A stretch of 64,000 nucleotides of DNA from positions 19,180,001 to 19,244,000 of the forward strand of contig NW_027478160.1 of NCBI RefSeq assembly GCF_051020975.1. The letters are read 5' to 3'. The notes beneath the pieces were generated by a model. That model was not told where the DNA came from. It was given only the letters and a program-made list of their open reading frames with translations, and ran no database searches. Every line of letters starts with the position of its first letter. Position 1 is the first letter of the stretch. Position numbers and translations under genes: made by a program. The stretch is from Osmia lignaria lignaria (Eukaryota; Arthropoda; Insecta; Hymenoptera; Megachilidae). Shown here piece after piece: positions 49,628-61,541 of this stretch.

Positions 49628-51559
49628 TTGCAGATATATCTCAAGGGAAGGGGCCTGACGGACATATTTCGAGATATTTCTTCTTCTTGTTGTTCTTCTT
49701 CTGCACAGCTATACTGGAAGTGGCATTTCCAGCTCGCAATAGTGCAGAGTTATCTCAAAGAAAGGGGCCACGGTGTTTCTGTATCTCTATTATGTTGGTG
49801 CGGCTTCGGAACTTTTAAATATCTTGATATATCTCGAGAACTACGCATCTGATCAAAAAATATCATAGAACATAAAAAGTAGGAAACTTAATTCTCTACA
49901 AAAAAGGTCTCTTAACATTATGCCATAGCTCGCTTCGTTTCCGAGATATTTGCTGATTTATCTCAAGGGAAGGGGCCTGACGGACATATTTCGAGATATT
50001 TCTTCTTCTTGTTGTTCTTCTTCTGCACAGCTAAACTGGAAGTGGCATTTCCAGCTCGCAATAGTGCAGAGTTATCTCAAAGAAAGGGTCCACGGTGTTT
50101 CTGTATCTCTATTATGTTGGTGCGGCTTCGGAACTTTTAAATATCTTGATATATCTCGAGAACTACGCATCTGATCAAAAAATATCATAGAACATAAAAA
50201 GTAGGAAACTTAATTGTCTACAAGAAAGGTCTCTTAACATTTTGCCATAGCTCGCTTCGTTTCCGAGATATTTGCAGATCTATCTCAAGGGATGGGGCCT
50301 GACGGACATATTTCGAGATATTTCTTCTTCTTGTTGTTCTTCTTCTGCACATCTAAGCTGGAAGTGGCATTTGCAGCTCGCAATAGTGCAGAGTTATCTC
50401 AAAGAAAGCGGCCACGGTGTTTCTGTACCTCTATTATGTTGGTGCAGCTTCGGAACTTTTAAATATCTTGATATATCTCGAGATCTACGCATCTGATCAA
50501 AAAATATCATAGAACATAAAAAGTAGGAAACTTAATTCTCTACAACAAAGGTCTCTTAACATTTTGCCATAGCTCGCTTCGTTTCCGAGATATTTGCAGA
50601 TTTATCTCGAGGGAAGGGGCCTGACCGACATATTTCGAGATATTTCTTCTTCTTGTTGTTCTTCTTCTGCACAGCTAAGCTGGAAGTGGCTTTTGCGGCT
50701 CGCACTAGTGCAGAGTTATCTCAAAGAAAGGGGCCACGGTGTTTCTGTATCTCTATTATGTTGGTGCGGCTTCGGAACTTTTAAATATCTCGATATATCT
50801 CGAGAACTACGCATCTGATCAAAAAATATCATAGAACATAAAAAGTAGGAAACTTAATTCTCTACAAAAAAGGTCTCTTAACATTTTGCCATAGCTCGTT
50901 TCGTTTCCGAGATATTTGCAGCTATATCTCAAGGGAAGGGGCCTGACGGACATATTTCGAGATATTTCTTCTTCTTGTTGTTCTTCTTCTGCACAGCTAT
51001 ACTGGAAGTGGCATTTCCAGCTCGCAATAGTGCAGAGTTATCTCAAAGAAAGGGGCCACGGTGTTTCTGTATCTCTATTATGTTGGTGCGGCTTCGGAAC
51101 TTTTAAATATCTTGATATATCTCGAGAACTACGCATCTGATCAAAAAATATCATAGAACATAAAAAGTAGGAAACTTAATTCTCTACAAAAAAGGTCTCT
51201 TAACATTATGCCATAGCTCGCTTCGTTTCCGAGATATTTGCTGATTTATCTCAAGGGAAGGGGCCTGACGGACATATTTCGAGATATTTCTTCTTCTTGT
51301 TGTTCTTCTTCTGCACAGCTAAACTGGAAGTGGCATTTCCAGCTCGCAATAGTGCAGAGTTATCTCAAAGAAAGCGGCCACGGTGTTTCTGTACCTCTAT
51401 TATGTTGGTGCAGCTTCGGAACTTTTAAATATCTTGATATATCTCGAGATCTACGCATCTGATCAAAAAATATCATAGAACATGAAAAGTAGGAAACTTA
51501 ATTCTCTACAAAAAAGGTCTCTTAACATTTTGCCATAGCTCGCTTCGTTTCCGAGATAT
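49628..51559 (+). repeat. Block K: 4-unit (1288-bp) repeat ending in a hybrid unit
   Basis: Units 49628 (gctatactgg) and 49950 (acattatgcc upstream, tttgctgattt) recur as 50916 and 51238. Units 50272 (aagggatggggcc, gcacatctaagc, tctcgagatctacg) and 50594 (ctacaacaaagg upstream, ttatctcgaggg, gtggcttttgc) lie between. Unit 51238 begins like 49950 (tttgctgattt, gctaaactgg, tccagctcgc) but from about the gaaagcggccac site onward matches 50272. The second copy therefore appears to have lost the 50272 unit by fusing it with its neighbour, an intra-monomer crossover. Confidence 0.87.
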
Positions 51560-54500
51560 TGGCAGATTTATCTCAAGGGAAGGGGCCTGACGGACATATT
51601 TCGAGATATTTCTTCTTCTTGTTGTTCTTCTTCTGCACAGCTAAGCTGGAAGTGGCATTTGCGGCTCGCACTAGTGCAGAGTTATCTCAAAGAAAGGGGC
51701 CACGGTGTTTCTGTATCTCTATTATGTTGGTGCGGCTTCGGAACTTTTAAATATCTTGATATATCTCGAGAACTACGCATCTGATCAAAAAATATCATAG
51801 AACATAAAAAGTAGGAAACTTAATTCTCTACAAAAAAGGTCTCTTAACATTTTGCCATAGCTCGCTTCGTTTCCGAGATATTTGCAGATTTATCTCAAGG
51901 GAAGGGGCCTAACGGACATATTTCGTGATATTTCTTCTTCTTGTTGTTCTTCTTCTGCACAGATAAACTGGAAGTGGCATTTCCAGCTCGCAATAGTGCA
52001 GAGTTATCTCAAAGAAAGGGGCCACGGTGTTTCTGTATCTCTATTATGTTGGTGCGGCTTCGGAACTTTTAAATATCTTGATATATCTCGAGAACTACGC
52101 ATCTGATCAAAAAATATCATAGAACATAAAAAGTAGGAAACTTAATTCTCTACAAAAAAGGTCTCTTAACATTATGCCATAGCTCGCTTCGTTTCCGAGA
52201 TATTTGCTGATATATTTCAAGGGAAGGGGTCTGACGGACATATTTCGAGATATTTCTTCTTCTTGTTGTTCTTCTTCTGCACAGCTAAACTGGAAGTGGC
52301 ATTTCCAGCTCGCAATAGTGCAGAGTTATCTCAAAGAATGGGGCCACGGTGTTTCTGTATCTCTATTATGTTGGTGCGGCTTCGGATCTTTTAAATATCT
52401 CGATATACCTCGAAAACTACGCTTCTGATCAAGAAATATCATAGAACATAAATTGTAGGAAACATAATTCTCTACAAAAAATGTCTCTTAACATTTTGCC
52501 ATAGCTCGCTTCGTTTCCGAGATATTGGCAGATTTATCTCAAGGGAAGGGGCCTGACGGACATATTTCGAGATATTTCTTCTTCTTGTTGTTCTTCTTCT
52601 GCACAGCTAAGCTGGAAGTGGCATTTGCGGCTCGCACTAGTGCAGAGTTATCTCAAAGAAAGGGGCCACGGTGTTTCTGTATCTCTATTATGTTGGTGCG
52701 GCTTCGGAACTTTTAAATATCTTGATATATCTCGAGAACTACGCATCTGATCAAAAAATATCATAGAACATAAATAGTAGGAAACTTAATTATCTACAAA
52801 AAAGGTCTCTCAACATTTTGCCATAGCTCGCTTCGTTTCCGAGATATTTGCAGATTTATCTCAAGGGAAGGGGCCTAACGGACATATTTCGTGATATTTC
52901 TTCTTCTTGTTGTTCTTCTTCTGCACAGATAAACTGGAAGTGGCATTTCCAGCTCGCAATAGTGCAGAGTTATCTCAAAGAATGGGGCCACGGTGTTTCT
53001 GTATCTCTATTATGTTGGTGCGGCTTCGGATCTTTTAAATATCTCGATATATCTCGAAAACTACGCTTCTGATCAAGAAATATCATACAACATAAATTGT
53101 AGGAAACATAATTCTCTACAAAAAAGGTCTCTTAACATTTTGCCATAGCTCGCTTCGTTTCCGAGATATTTGCAGATTTATCTCAAGGGAAGGGGCCTAA
53201 CGGACATATTTCGTGATATTTCTTCTTCTTGTTGTTCTTCTTCTGCACAGCTAAGCTGGAAGTGGCATTTGCGGCTCGCACTAGTGCAGAGTTATCTCAA
53301 AGAAAGGGGCCACGGTGTTTCTGTATCTCTATTATGTTGGTGCGGCTTCGGAACTTTTAAATATCTAGATATATCTCGAGAACTACGCATCTGATCAAAA
53401 AATATCATAGAACATAAAAAGTAGGAAACACAATTCTCTACAAAAAAGGTCTCTTAACATTTTGCCATAGCTCGCTTCGTTTCCGAGATATTTGCAGATT
53501 TATCTCGAGGGAAGGGGCCTGACGGACATATTTCGAGATATTTCTTCTTCTTGTTGTTCTTCTTCTGCACAGCTAAGCTGGAAGTGGCTTTTGCGGCTCG
53601 CACTAGTGCAGAGTTATCTCAAAGAAAGGGGCCACGGTGTTTCTGTATCTCTATTATGTTGGTGCGGCTTCGGAACTTTTAAATATCTCGATATATCTTG
53701 AGAACTACGCATCTGATCAAAAAATATCATAGAACATAAAAAGTAGGAAACTTAATTCTCTACAAAAAAGGTCTCTTAACATTTTGCCATAGCTCGCTTC
53801 GTTTCCGAGATATTTGCAGATTTATCTCAAGGGAAGGGGCCTAACGGACATATTTCGTGATATTTCTTCTTCTTGTTGTTCTTCTTCTGCACAGATAAAC
53901 TGGAAGTGGCATTTCCAGCTCGCAATAGTGCAGAGTTATCTCAAAGAAAGGGGCCACGGTGTTTCTGTATCTCTATTATGTTGGTGCGGCTTCGGAACTT
54001 TTAAATATCTTGATATATCTCGAGAACTACGCATCTGATCAAAAAATATCATAGAACATAAAAAGTAGGAAACTTAATTCTCTACAAAAAAGGTCTCTTA
54101 ACATTATGCCATAGCTCGCTTCGTTTCCGAGATATTTGCTGATATATTTCAAGGGAAGGGGTCTGACGGACATATTTCGAGATATTTCTTCTTCTTGTTG
54201 TTCTTCTTCTGCACAGCTAAACTGGAAGTGGCATTTCCAGCTCGCAATAGTGCAGAGTTATCTCAAAGAATGGGGCCACGGTGTTTCTGTATCTCTATTA
54301 TGTTGGTGCGGCTTCGGATCTTTTAAATATCTCGATATACCTCGAAAACTACGCTTCTGATCAAGAAATATCATAGAACATAAATTGTAGGAAACATAAT
54401 TCTCTACAAAAAATGTCTCTTAACATTTTGCCATAGCTCGCTTCGTTTCCGAGATATTGGCAGATTTATCTCAAGGGAAGGGGCCTGACGGACATATTTC

Positions 54501-55101
54501 GAGATATTTCTTCTTCTTGTTGTTCTTCTTCTGCACAGCTAAGCTGGAAGTGGCATTTGCGGCTCGCACTAGTGCAGAGTTATCTCAAAGAAAGGGGCCA
54601 CGGTGTTTCTGTATCTCTATTATGTTGGTGCGGCTTCGGAACTTTTAAATATCTTGATATATCTCGAGAACTACGCATCTGATCAAAAAATATCATAGAA
54701 CATAAATAGTAGGAAACTTAATTATCTACAAAAAAGGTCTCTCAACATTTTGCCATAGCTCGCTTCGTTTCCGAGATATTTGCAGATTTATCTCAAGGGA
54801 AGGGGCCTAACGGACATATTTCGTGATATTTCTTCTTCTTGTTGTTCTTCTTCTGCACAGATAAACTGGAAGTGGCATTTCCAGCTCGCAATAGTGCAGA
54901 GTTATCTCAAAGAATGGGGCCACGGTGTTTCTGTATCTCTATTATGTTGGTGCGGCTTCGGATCTTTTAAATATCTCGATATATCTCGAAAACTACGCTT
55001 CTGATCAAGAAATATCATAGAACATAAATTGTAGGAAACATAATTCTCTACAAAAAAGGTCTCTTAACATTTTGCCATAGCTCGCTTCGTTTCCGAGATA
55101 T
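51560..55101 (+). repeat. Block L: 6-unit-offset (1932-bp) duplication, very recent
   Basis: Units 51882, 52204, 52526 and 52848 recur as 53814, 54136, 54458 and 54780. The copies share many rare changes: gcacagataaactgg, tatatttcaaggg with aggggtctgacgg, gatatacctcg, aaaaaatgtctc and aaatagtagg with aattatctac. By eye they are almost identical; one difference I noted is catacaacat at about 53086 against catagaacat at about 55018. Units 51560, 53170 and 53492 flank or separate the copies. Unit 52848 itself is a hybrid of the 51882 head with the 52204 second half, and this hybrid was copied with the block. Confidence 0.9.
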
Positions 55102-57999
55102 TTGCAGATATATCTCAAGGGAAGGGGCCTGACGGACATATTTCGAGATACTTCTTCTTCTTGTTGTTCTTCTTCTGCACAGCTAAACTGGAAGTGGCAT
55201 TTCCAGCTCGCAATAGAGCAGAGTTATCTCAAAGAAAGTGGCCACGGTGTTTCTGTATCTCTATTATGTTGGTGCGGCTTCGGAACATTTAAATATCTTG
55301 ATATATCTCAAGAACTACGCATCTGATCAAAAAATATCATAGAACATAAAAAGTAGGAAACTTAATTCTCTACAAATAAGGTCTCTTAACATTTTGCCAT
55401 AGCTCGCTTCGTTTCCGAGATATTTGCAGATTTATCTCAAGGGAAGGGGCCTGACGGACATATTTCGAGATATATCTTCTTCTTGTTGTTCTTCTTCTGC
55501 ACAGCTAAACTGGAAGTGGCATTTCCAGCTCGCAATAGAGCAGAGTTATCTCAAAGAAAGGGGCCACGGTGTTTCTGTATCTCTATTATGTTGGTGCGGC
55601 TTCGGAACTTTTAAATATCTTGATATATCTCGAGAACTACGCATCTGATCAAAAAATATCATAGAACATAAAAAGTAGGAAACTTAATTCTCTACAAATA
55701 AGGTCTCTTAACATTTTGCCATAGCTCGCTTCGTTTCCGAGATATTTGCAGATTTATCTCAAGGGAAGGGGCCTGACGGATATATTTCGAGATATATCTT
55801 CTTCTTGTTGTTCTTCTTCTGCACAGCTAAGCTGGAAGTGGCATTTGCAGCTCGCAATAGTGCAGAGTTATCGCAAAGAAAGGGGCCACGGTGTTTCTGT
55901 ATCTCTATTATGTTGGTGCGGCTTCGGAACTTTTAAATATCTTGATATATCTCGAGAACTACGCATCTGATCAAAAAATATCATAGAACATAAAAAGTAG
56001 GAAACTTAATTCTCTACAAGAAAGGTCTCTTAACATTTTGCCATAGCTCGCTTCGTTTCCGAGATATTTGCTGATTTATCTCAAAGGAACGGGCCTGACG
56101 GACATATTTCGAGATATTTCTTCTTCTTGTTGTTCTTCCTCTGCACAGCTAAGCTGGAAGTGGCATTTGCAGCTCGCAATAGTGCAGAGTAATCTCAAAG
56201 AAAGGGGCCACGGTGTTTCTGTATCTCTATTATGTTGGTGCGGCTTCGGAACTTTTAAATATCTTGATATATCTCGAGAACTACGCATCTGATCAAAAAA
56301 TATCATAGCACATAAAAAGTAGGAAACTTAATTCTCTACAAAAAAGGTCTCTTAACATTTTGCCATAGCTCGCTTCGTTTCCGAGATATTTGCAGATTTA
56401 TCTCAAGGGAAGGGGCCTGACGGACATATTTCGAGATATTTCTTCTTCTTGTTGTTCTTCTTCTGCACAGCTAAGCTGGAAGTGGCATTTGCGGCTCGCA
56501 CTAGTGCAGAGTTATCTCAAAGAAAGGGGCCATGGTGTTTCTGTATCACTATTATGTTGGTGCGGCTTCGGAACTTTTAAATATCTTGATATATCTCGAG
56601 AACTACGCATCTGATCAAAAAATATCATAGAACATAAATAGTAGGAAACTTAATTCTCTACAAAAAAGGTCCCTCAACATTTTGCCATAGCTCGCTTCGT
56701 TTCCGAGATATTTGCAGATTTATCTCAAGGGAAGGGGCCTGACGGACATATTTCGAGATATTTCTTCTTCTTGTTGTTCTTCTTCTGCACAGCTAAGCTG
56801 GAAGTGGCATTTGCGGCTCGCACTAGTGCACAGTTATCTCAAAGAAAGGGGCCACGGTGTTTCTGTATCTCTATTATGTTGGTGCGGCTTCGGAACTTTT
56901 AAATATCTCGATATATCTCGAAAACTACGCTTCTGATCAAAAAATATCATAGAAGATAAATTGTAGGAATCATAATTCTCTACAAAAAACGTCTCTTAAC
57001 ATTTTGCCATAGCTCGCTTCGTTTCCGGGATATTTGCAGATTTATATCAAGGGAAGGGGCCTGACGGACATATTTCGAGATATTTCTTCTTCTTGTTGTT
57101 CTTCTTCTGCACAGCTAAGCTGGAAGTGGCATTTGCGGCTCGCACTAGTGCAGAGTTATCTCGAAGAAAGGGGCCACGGTGTTTCTGTATCTCTATTATG
57201 TTGGTGCGGCTTCGGAACTTTTAAATATCTTGATATATCTCGAGAACTACGCATCTGATCAAAAAATATCATACAACATAAAAAGTAGGAAACTTAATTC
57301 TCTACAAGAAAGGTCTCTTAACATTTTGCCATAGCTCGCTTCGTTTCCGAGATATTGGCAGATTTATCTCAAGGGAAGGGGCCTGACGGGCATATTTCGA
57401 GATATTTCTTCTTCTTGTTGTTCTTCTTCTGCACAGCTAAGCTGGAAGTGGCATTTGCGGCTCGCACTAGTGCAGAGTTATCTCAAAGAAAGGGGCCACG
57501 GTGTTTCTGTATCTCTATTATGTTGGTGCGGCTTCGGAACTTTTAAATATCTTGATATATCTCGAGAACTACGCATCTGATCAAAAAATATCATAGAACA
57601 TAAAAAGTAGGAAACTTAATTCTCTACAAATAAGGTCTCTTAACATTTTGCCATAGCCCGCTTCGTTTCCGAGATATTTGCAGATTTATCTCAAGGGAAG
57701 GGGCCTGACGGACATATTTCGAGATATTTCTTCTTCTTGTTGTTCTTCTTCTGCACAGCTAAGCTGGAAGTGGCATTTGCGGCTCGCACTAATGCAGAGT
57801 TATCTCGAAGAAAGGGGCCACGGTGTTTCTGTATCTCTATTATGTTGGTGCGGCTTCGGAACTTTTAAATATCTTGATATATCTCGAGAACTACGCATCT
57901 GATCAAAAAATATCATAGAACATAAAAAGTAGGAAACTTAATTCTCTACAACAAAGGTCTCTTAACATTTTGCCATAGCTCGCTTCGTTTCCGAGATAT
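55102..57999 (+). repeat. Nine mosaic units
   Basis: No ordered multi-unit repeat was found. Unit 55102 has gatacttcttc, aatagagcagag, gaaagtggccac and ggaacatttaaat. Units 55424 and 55746 share cgagatatatcttc with 27429 and caaataaggtctc upstream. Unit 56068 combines tttgctgattt, caaaggaacggg and gagtaatctc. Unit 56390 has ccatggtgttt and tgtatcacta. Unit 56712 has gtgcacagttatc. Unit 57034 has tttatatcaaggg. Unit 57356 has gatattggcag and gacgggcat. Unit 57678 has cactaatgcag, which breaks the palindrome. Confidence 0.75.
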
Positions 58000-59931
58000 T
58001 TGCAGATTTATCTCAAGGGAAGGGGCCTGACGGACATATTTCGAGATATTTCTTCTTCTTGTTGTTCTTCTTCTGCACAGCTAAGCTGGAAGTGGCATTT
58101 GCAGCTCGCAATAGTGCATAGTTATCTCAAAGAAAGGGGCCACGGTGTTTCTGTATCTCTATTATGTTGGTGCGGCTTCGGAACTTTTAAATATCTTGAT
58201 ATATCTCGAGAACTACGCATCTGATCAAAAAATATCATAGAACATAAAAAGTAGGACACTTAATTCTCTACAAGAAAGGTCTCTTAACATTTTGCCATAG
58301 CTCGCTTCGTTTCCGAGATATTTGCAGATTTATCTCAAGGGAAGGGGCCTGACGGACATATTTCGTGTTATTTCTCCTTCTTGTTGTTCTTCTTCTGCAC
58401 AGCTAAGCTGGAAGTGGCATTTGCAGCTCGCAATAGTGCATAGTTATCTCAAAGAAAGGGGCCACGGTGTTTCTGTATCTCTATTATGTTGGTGCGGCTT
58501 CGGAACTTTTAAATATCTTGATATATCTCGAGAACTACGCATCTGATCAAAAAATATCATAGAACATAAAAAGTAGGACACTTAATTCTCTACAAGAAAG
58601 GTCTCTTAACATTTTGCCATAGCTCGCTTCGTTTCCGAGATATTTGCAGATTTATCTCAAGGGAAGGGGCCTGACGGACATATTTCGTGTTATTTCTCCT
58701 TCTTGTTGTTCTTCTTCTGCACAGCTAAGCTGGAAGTGGCATTTGCAGCTCGCAATAGTGCAGAGTTATCTCAAAGAAAGGGGCCACGGTGTTTCTGTAT
58801 CTCTATTATGTTGGTGCAGCTTCGGAACTTTTAAATATCTTGATATATCTCGAGAACTACGCATCTGATCAAAAAATATCATGGAACATAAAAAGTAGAA
58901 AACTCAATTCTCTACAAAAAAGGTCTCTTAACATTTTGCCATAGCTCGCTTCGTTTCCGAGATATTTGCAGATTTATCTCAAGGGAAGGGGCCTGACGGA
59001 CATATTTCGAGATATTTCTTCTTCTTGTTGTTCTTCTTCTGCACAGCTAAGCTGGAAGTGGCATTTGCAGCTCGCAATAGTGCATAGTTATCTCAAAGAA
59101 AGGGGCCACGGTGTTTCTGTATCTCTATTATGTTGGTGCGGCTTCGGAACTTTTAAATATCTTGATATATCTCGAGAACTACGCATCTGATCAAAAAATA
59201 TCATAGAACATAAAAAGTAGGAAACTTAATTCTCTACAAGAAAGGTCTCTTAACATTTTGCCATAGCTCGCTTTGTTTCCGAGATATTTGCAGATTTATC
59301 TCAAGGGAAGGGGCCTGACGGACATATTTCGAGATATTTCTTCTTCTTGTTGTTCTTCTTCTGCACAGCTAAACTGGAAGTGGCATTTCCAGCTCGCAAT
59401 AGTGCAGAGTTATCTCAAAGAAAGGGTCCACGGTGTTTCTGTATCTCTATTATGTTGGTGCGGCTTCGGAACTTTTAAATATCTTGATATATCTCGAGAA
59501 CTACGCATCTGATCAAAAAATATCATAGAACATAAAAAGTAGGAAACTTAATTCTCTACAAGAAAGGTCTCTTAACATTTTGTCATAGCTCGCTTCGTTT
59601 CCGAGATATTTGCAGATCTATCTCAAGGGAAGGGGCCTGACGGACATATTTCGAGATATTTCTTCTTATTGTTGTTCTTCTTCTGCACAGCTATGCTGGA
59701 AGTGGCATTTGCAGCTCGCAATAGTGCAGAGTTATCTCAAAGAAAGGGGCCACGGTGTTTCTGTATCTCTATTATGTTGGTGCAGCTTCGGAACTTTTAA
59801 ATATCTTGATATATCTCGAGAACTACGCATCTGATCAAAAAATATCATGGAACATAAAAAGTAGAAAACTTAATTCTCTACAAAAAAGGTCTCTTAACAT
59901 TTTGCCATAGCTCGCTTCGTTTCCGAGATAT
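58000..59931 (+). repeat. Six units with local amplification of a gtgttatttctcc type
   Basis: Units 58000, 58322 and 58966 share gtgcatagttatc. Units 58322 and 58644 are consecutive and share tttcgtgttatttctcc and the preceding aaagtaggacac linker. Unit 59288 belongs to the gctaaactgg class with agggtccac. Unit 59610 has cttcttattgttg and gctatgctgg and resembles 48663. The stretch looks like the local source or product of the block I units that follow. Confidence 0.8.
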
Positions 59932-60897
59932 TTGCAGATTTATCTCAAGGGAAGGGGCCTGACGGACATATTTCGAGATATTTCTTCTTCTTGTTGTTCT
60001 TCTTCTGCACAGCTAAGCTGGAAGTGGCATTTGCAGCTCGCAATAGTGCATAGTTATCTCAAAGAAAGGGGCCACGGTGTTTCTGTATCTCTATTATGTT
60101 GGTGCGGCTTCGGAACTTTTAAATATCTTGATATATCTCGAGAACTACGCATCTGATCAAAAAATATCATAGAACATAAAAAGTAGGAAACTTAATTCTC
60201 TACAAGAAAGGTCTCTTAACATTTTGCCATAGCTCGCTTCGTTTCCGAGATATTTGCAGATTTATCTCAAGGGAAGGGGCCTGACGGACATATTTCGTGT
60301 TATTTCTCCTTCTTGTTGCTCTTCTTCTGCACAGCTAAGCTGGAAGTGGCATTTGCAGCTCGCAATAGTGCAGAGTTATCTCAAAGAAAGGGGCCACGGT
60401 GTTTCTGTATCTCTATTATGCTGGTGCGGCTTCGGAACTTTTAAATATCTTGATATATCTCGAGAACAACGCATCTGATCAAAAAATATCATAGAACATA
60501 AAAAGTAGAAAACTTAATTCTCTACAACAAAGGTCTCTTAACATTTTGCCATAGCTCGCTTCGTTTCCGAGATATTTGCAGATTTATCTCGAGGGAAGGG
60601 GCCTGACGGACATATTTCGAGATATTTCTTCTTCTTGCTGTTCTTCTTCTGCACAGCTAAGCTGGAAGTGGCATTTGCGGCTCGCACTAGTGCAGAGTTA
60701 TCTCGAAGAAAGGGGCCACGGTGTTTCTGTATCTCTATTATGTTGGTGCGGCTTCGGAACTTTTAAATATCTTGATATATCTCGAGAACTACGCATCTGA
60801 TCAAAAAATATCATACAACATAAAAAGTAGGAAACTTAATTCTCTACAAGAAAGGTCTCTTAACATTTTGCCATAGCTCGCTTGGTTTCCGAGATAT
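59932..60897 (+). repeat. Block I, copy 2 (3 units), shared with 44155-45120
   Basis: Units 59932, 60254 and 60576 match 44155, 44477 and 44799 at 15,777 bp, i.e. 49 units less one base; the base is accounted for by the 321-bp unit at 48663. The rare string tgttgctcttc in 60254 and catacaacat in 60576 are shared with the distant partner. Unit 60576 has a private cttcttgctgttc. Confidence 0.88.
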
Positions 60898-61541
60898 TTG
60901 CAGATTTATCTCGAGGGAAGGGGCCTGACGGACATATTTCGAGATATTTCTTCTTCTTGTTGTTCTTCTTCTGCACAGCTAAGCTGGAAGCGGCTTTTGC
61001 GGCTCGCACTAGTGCAGAGTTATCTCAAAGAAAGGGGCCACGGTGTTTCTGTATCTCTATTATGTTGGTGCGGCTTCGGAACTTTTAAATATCTCGATAT
61101 ATCTCGAGAACTACGCATCTGATCAAAAAATATCATAGAACATAAAAAGTAGGAAACTTAATTCTCTACAAAAAAGGTCTCTTAACATTTTGCCATAGCT
61201 CGCTTCGTTTCCGAGATATTTGCATATTTATCTCAAGGGAAGGGGCCTGACGGACATATTTCGAGATATTTCTTCTTCTTGTTGTTCTTCTTCTGCACAG
61301 CTAAACTGGAAGTGGCATTTCCAGCTCGCAATAGTGCAGAGTTATCTCAAAGAAAGGGGCCACGGTGCTTCTGTATCTCTATTATGTTGGTGCGGCTTCG
61401 GAACTTTTAAATATCTTGATATATCTCGAGAACTACGCATCTGATCAAAAAATATCATAGAACATAAAAAGTAGGAAACTTAATTCTCTACAAATAAAGT
61501 CTCTTAACATTTTGCCTTAGCTCGCTTCGTTTCCGAGATAT
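60898..61541 (+). repeat. Two units between blocks I and N
   Basis: Unit 60898 has cttggtttccgag upstream, ttatctcgaggg and ggaagcggcttttgc, of the type seen at 26785, 34497, 50594 and 53492. Unit 61220 has gcatatttatctc and gctaaactgg with ccacggtgcttc. Confidence 0.78.
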
